Origin: an uncultured Odoribacter sp.
GTDB taxonomy: Bacteria; Bacteroidota; Bacteroidia; Bacteroidales; Marinifilaceae
Assembly (NCBI GenBank): GCA_905204385.1
Contig: CAJKZL010000018.1
Coordinates: 1 to 15,315, forward strand
Length of the DNA stretch: 15,315 nt
Reading direction: 5' to 3'
Shown: positions 14,984-15,315 of the stretch, in pieces
Numbering within the stretch: the stretch's first letter is position 1
Layout: the number at the start of each line of letters is the position of its first letter
The notes under the pieces: model-generated
The model's input: the letters and a program-made list of their open reading frames with translations, nothing else
Databases searched by the model: none
What the model was told of the DNA's origin: nothing
Translations under genes and position numbers: made by a program

Positions 14984-15315
14984 ATGCCGACGATTTCACA
15001 ACGGGGCGTAGCGATGCCCGCATCTCCCATCCGCAAACTGGTGCCCCTGGCCAACAAAGCCAAGGCGAAAGGTACCAAAGTCTATCACCTCAATATCGGA
15101 CAGCCTGATCTGGCTACCCCGGAAGCGGCATTGCGAGCGGCCCATACGCTGGACAGAAAAGTGCTGGAATATTCTCCCAGCGAAGGCATTCTCAGTTTCA
15201 GGGAAAAGCTGGTGGGATATTACGGTAAATTTAATATTCACGTCGATACAGAGGACATCATCATAACTACCGGCGGTGCGGAAGCCGTATTCTTTTCCTT
15301 TATGGCCTGCCTTGA
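14984..15315 (+). CDS. Class I/II PLP-dependent aminotransferase, 5' part
   Basis: The first 110 residues of an aspartate-aminotransferase-like enzyme; the gene leaves the window at the right edge. The N-terminal substrate-loop motif is seen in HLNIGQPDLATP (35-46), followed by the segment EYSPSEGILSFREKL (62-76) and the cofactor phosphate-binding region TTGGAEAVFFSF (95-106). The PLP lysine lies outside the window, so activity and substrate cannot be judged. The ATG follows a GGA and a good -7 element. The gene is divergent from ddl. Neighbourhood does not reveal a pathway. Confidence 0.85.
   Translation, partial: MPTISQRGVAMPASPIRKLVPLANKAKAKGTKVYHLNIGQPDLATPEAALRAAHTLDRKVLEYSPSEGILSFREKLVGYYGKFNIHVDTEDIIITTGGAEAVFFSFMACL

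Overview
The window comes from a member of the Bacteroidota, most likely a gut Bacteroidales; my guess at an Odoribacteraceae-like lineage is only a hunch. The evidence is promoter elements of the TAnnTTTG type, few Shine-Dalgarno sequences, an ECF sigma / FecR / TonB-dependent receptor module, a GldH-family lipoprotein, and surface lipoproteins with an acidic export signal after the lipid cysteine.

Layout. Positions 1-4277 hold a regulated outer-membrane uptake module: a TonB-dependent receptor (minus), a FecR-type anti-sigma factor (plus) and an ECF sigma factor (minus). Two of the three genes are damaged. FecR has an in-frame TAG where the family normally has the Trp of its V-W-L-N motif, and the receptor meets a TAG inside its beta-barrel, 8 bases from the window edge. 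FecR is also flipped relative to the usual sigma-FecR-receptor order, and inverting that one segment would restore a collinear operon. A 467-bp gap leads to metG (minus). Between metG and the next operon lies a divergent promoter region with a heptanucleotide repeat. Positions 6999-9094 are a tight plus-strand operon of LD-carboxypeptidase, a GldH-like lipoprotein and the tRNA m7G46 methyltransferase TrmB. A small XRE-type regulator (minus) converges on trmB and is divergent from a 965-residue surface lipoprotein with a collagen-like Gly-X-Y tract (9668-12565). Then come mnmA (plus), ddl (minus), convergent on a shared terminator, and the start of a class I aminotransferase running off the right edge.

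How the genes fit together. Much of the window is housekeeping: translation fidelity and tRNA modification (metG, trmB, mnmA) and peptidoglycan metabolism (LD-carboxypeptidase, ddl). Two accessory islands interrupt it: the decaying sigma/FecR/receptor module and the regulator/collagen-like lipoprotein pair. The points most worth following up are the two internal TAG codons with the inverted FecR segment, the related heptad repeats in two promoter regions, and the collagen-like surface lipoprotein with its divergent regulator.
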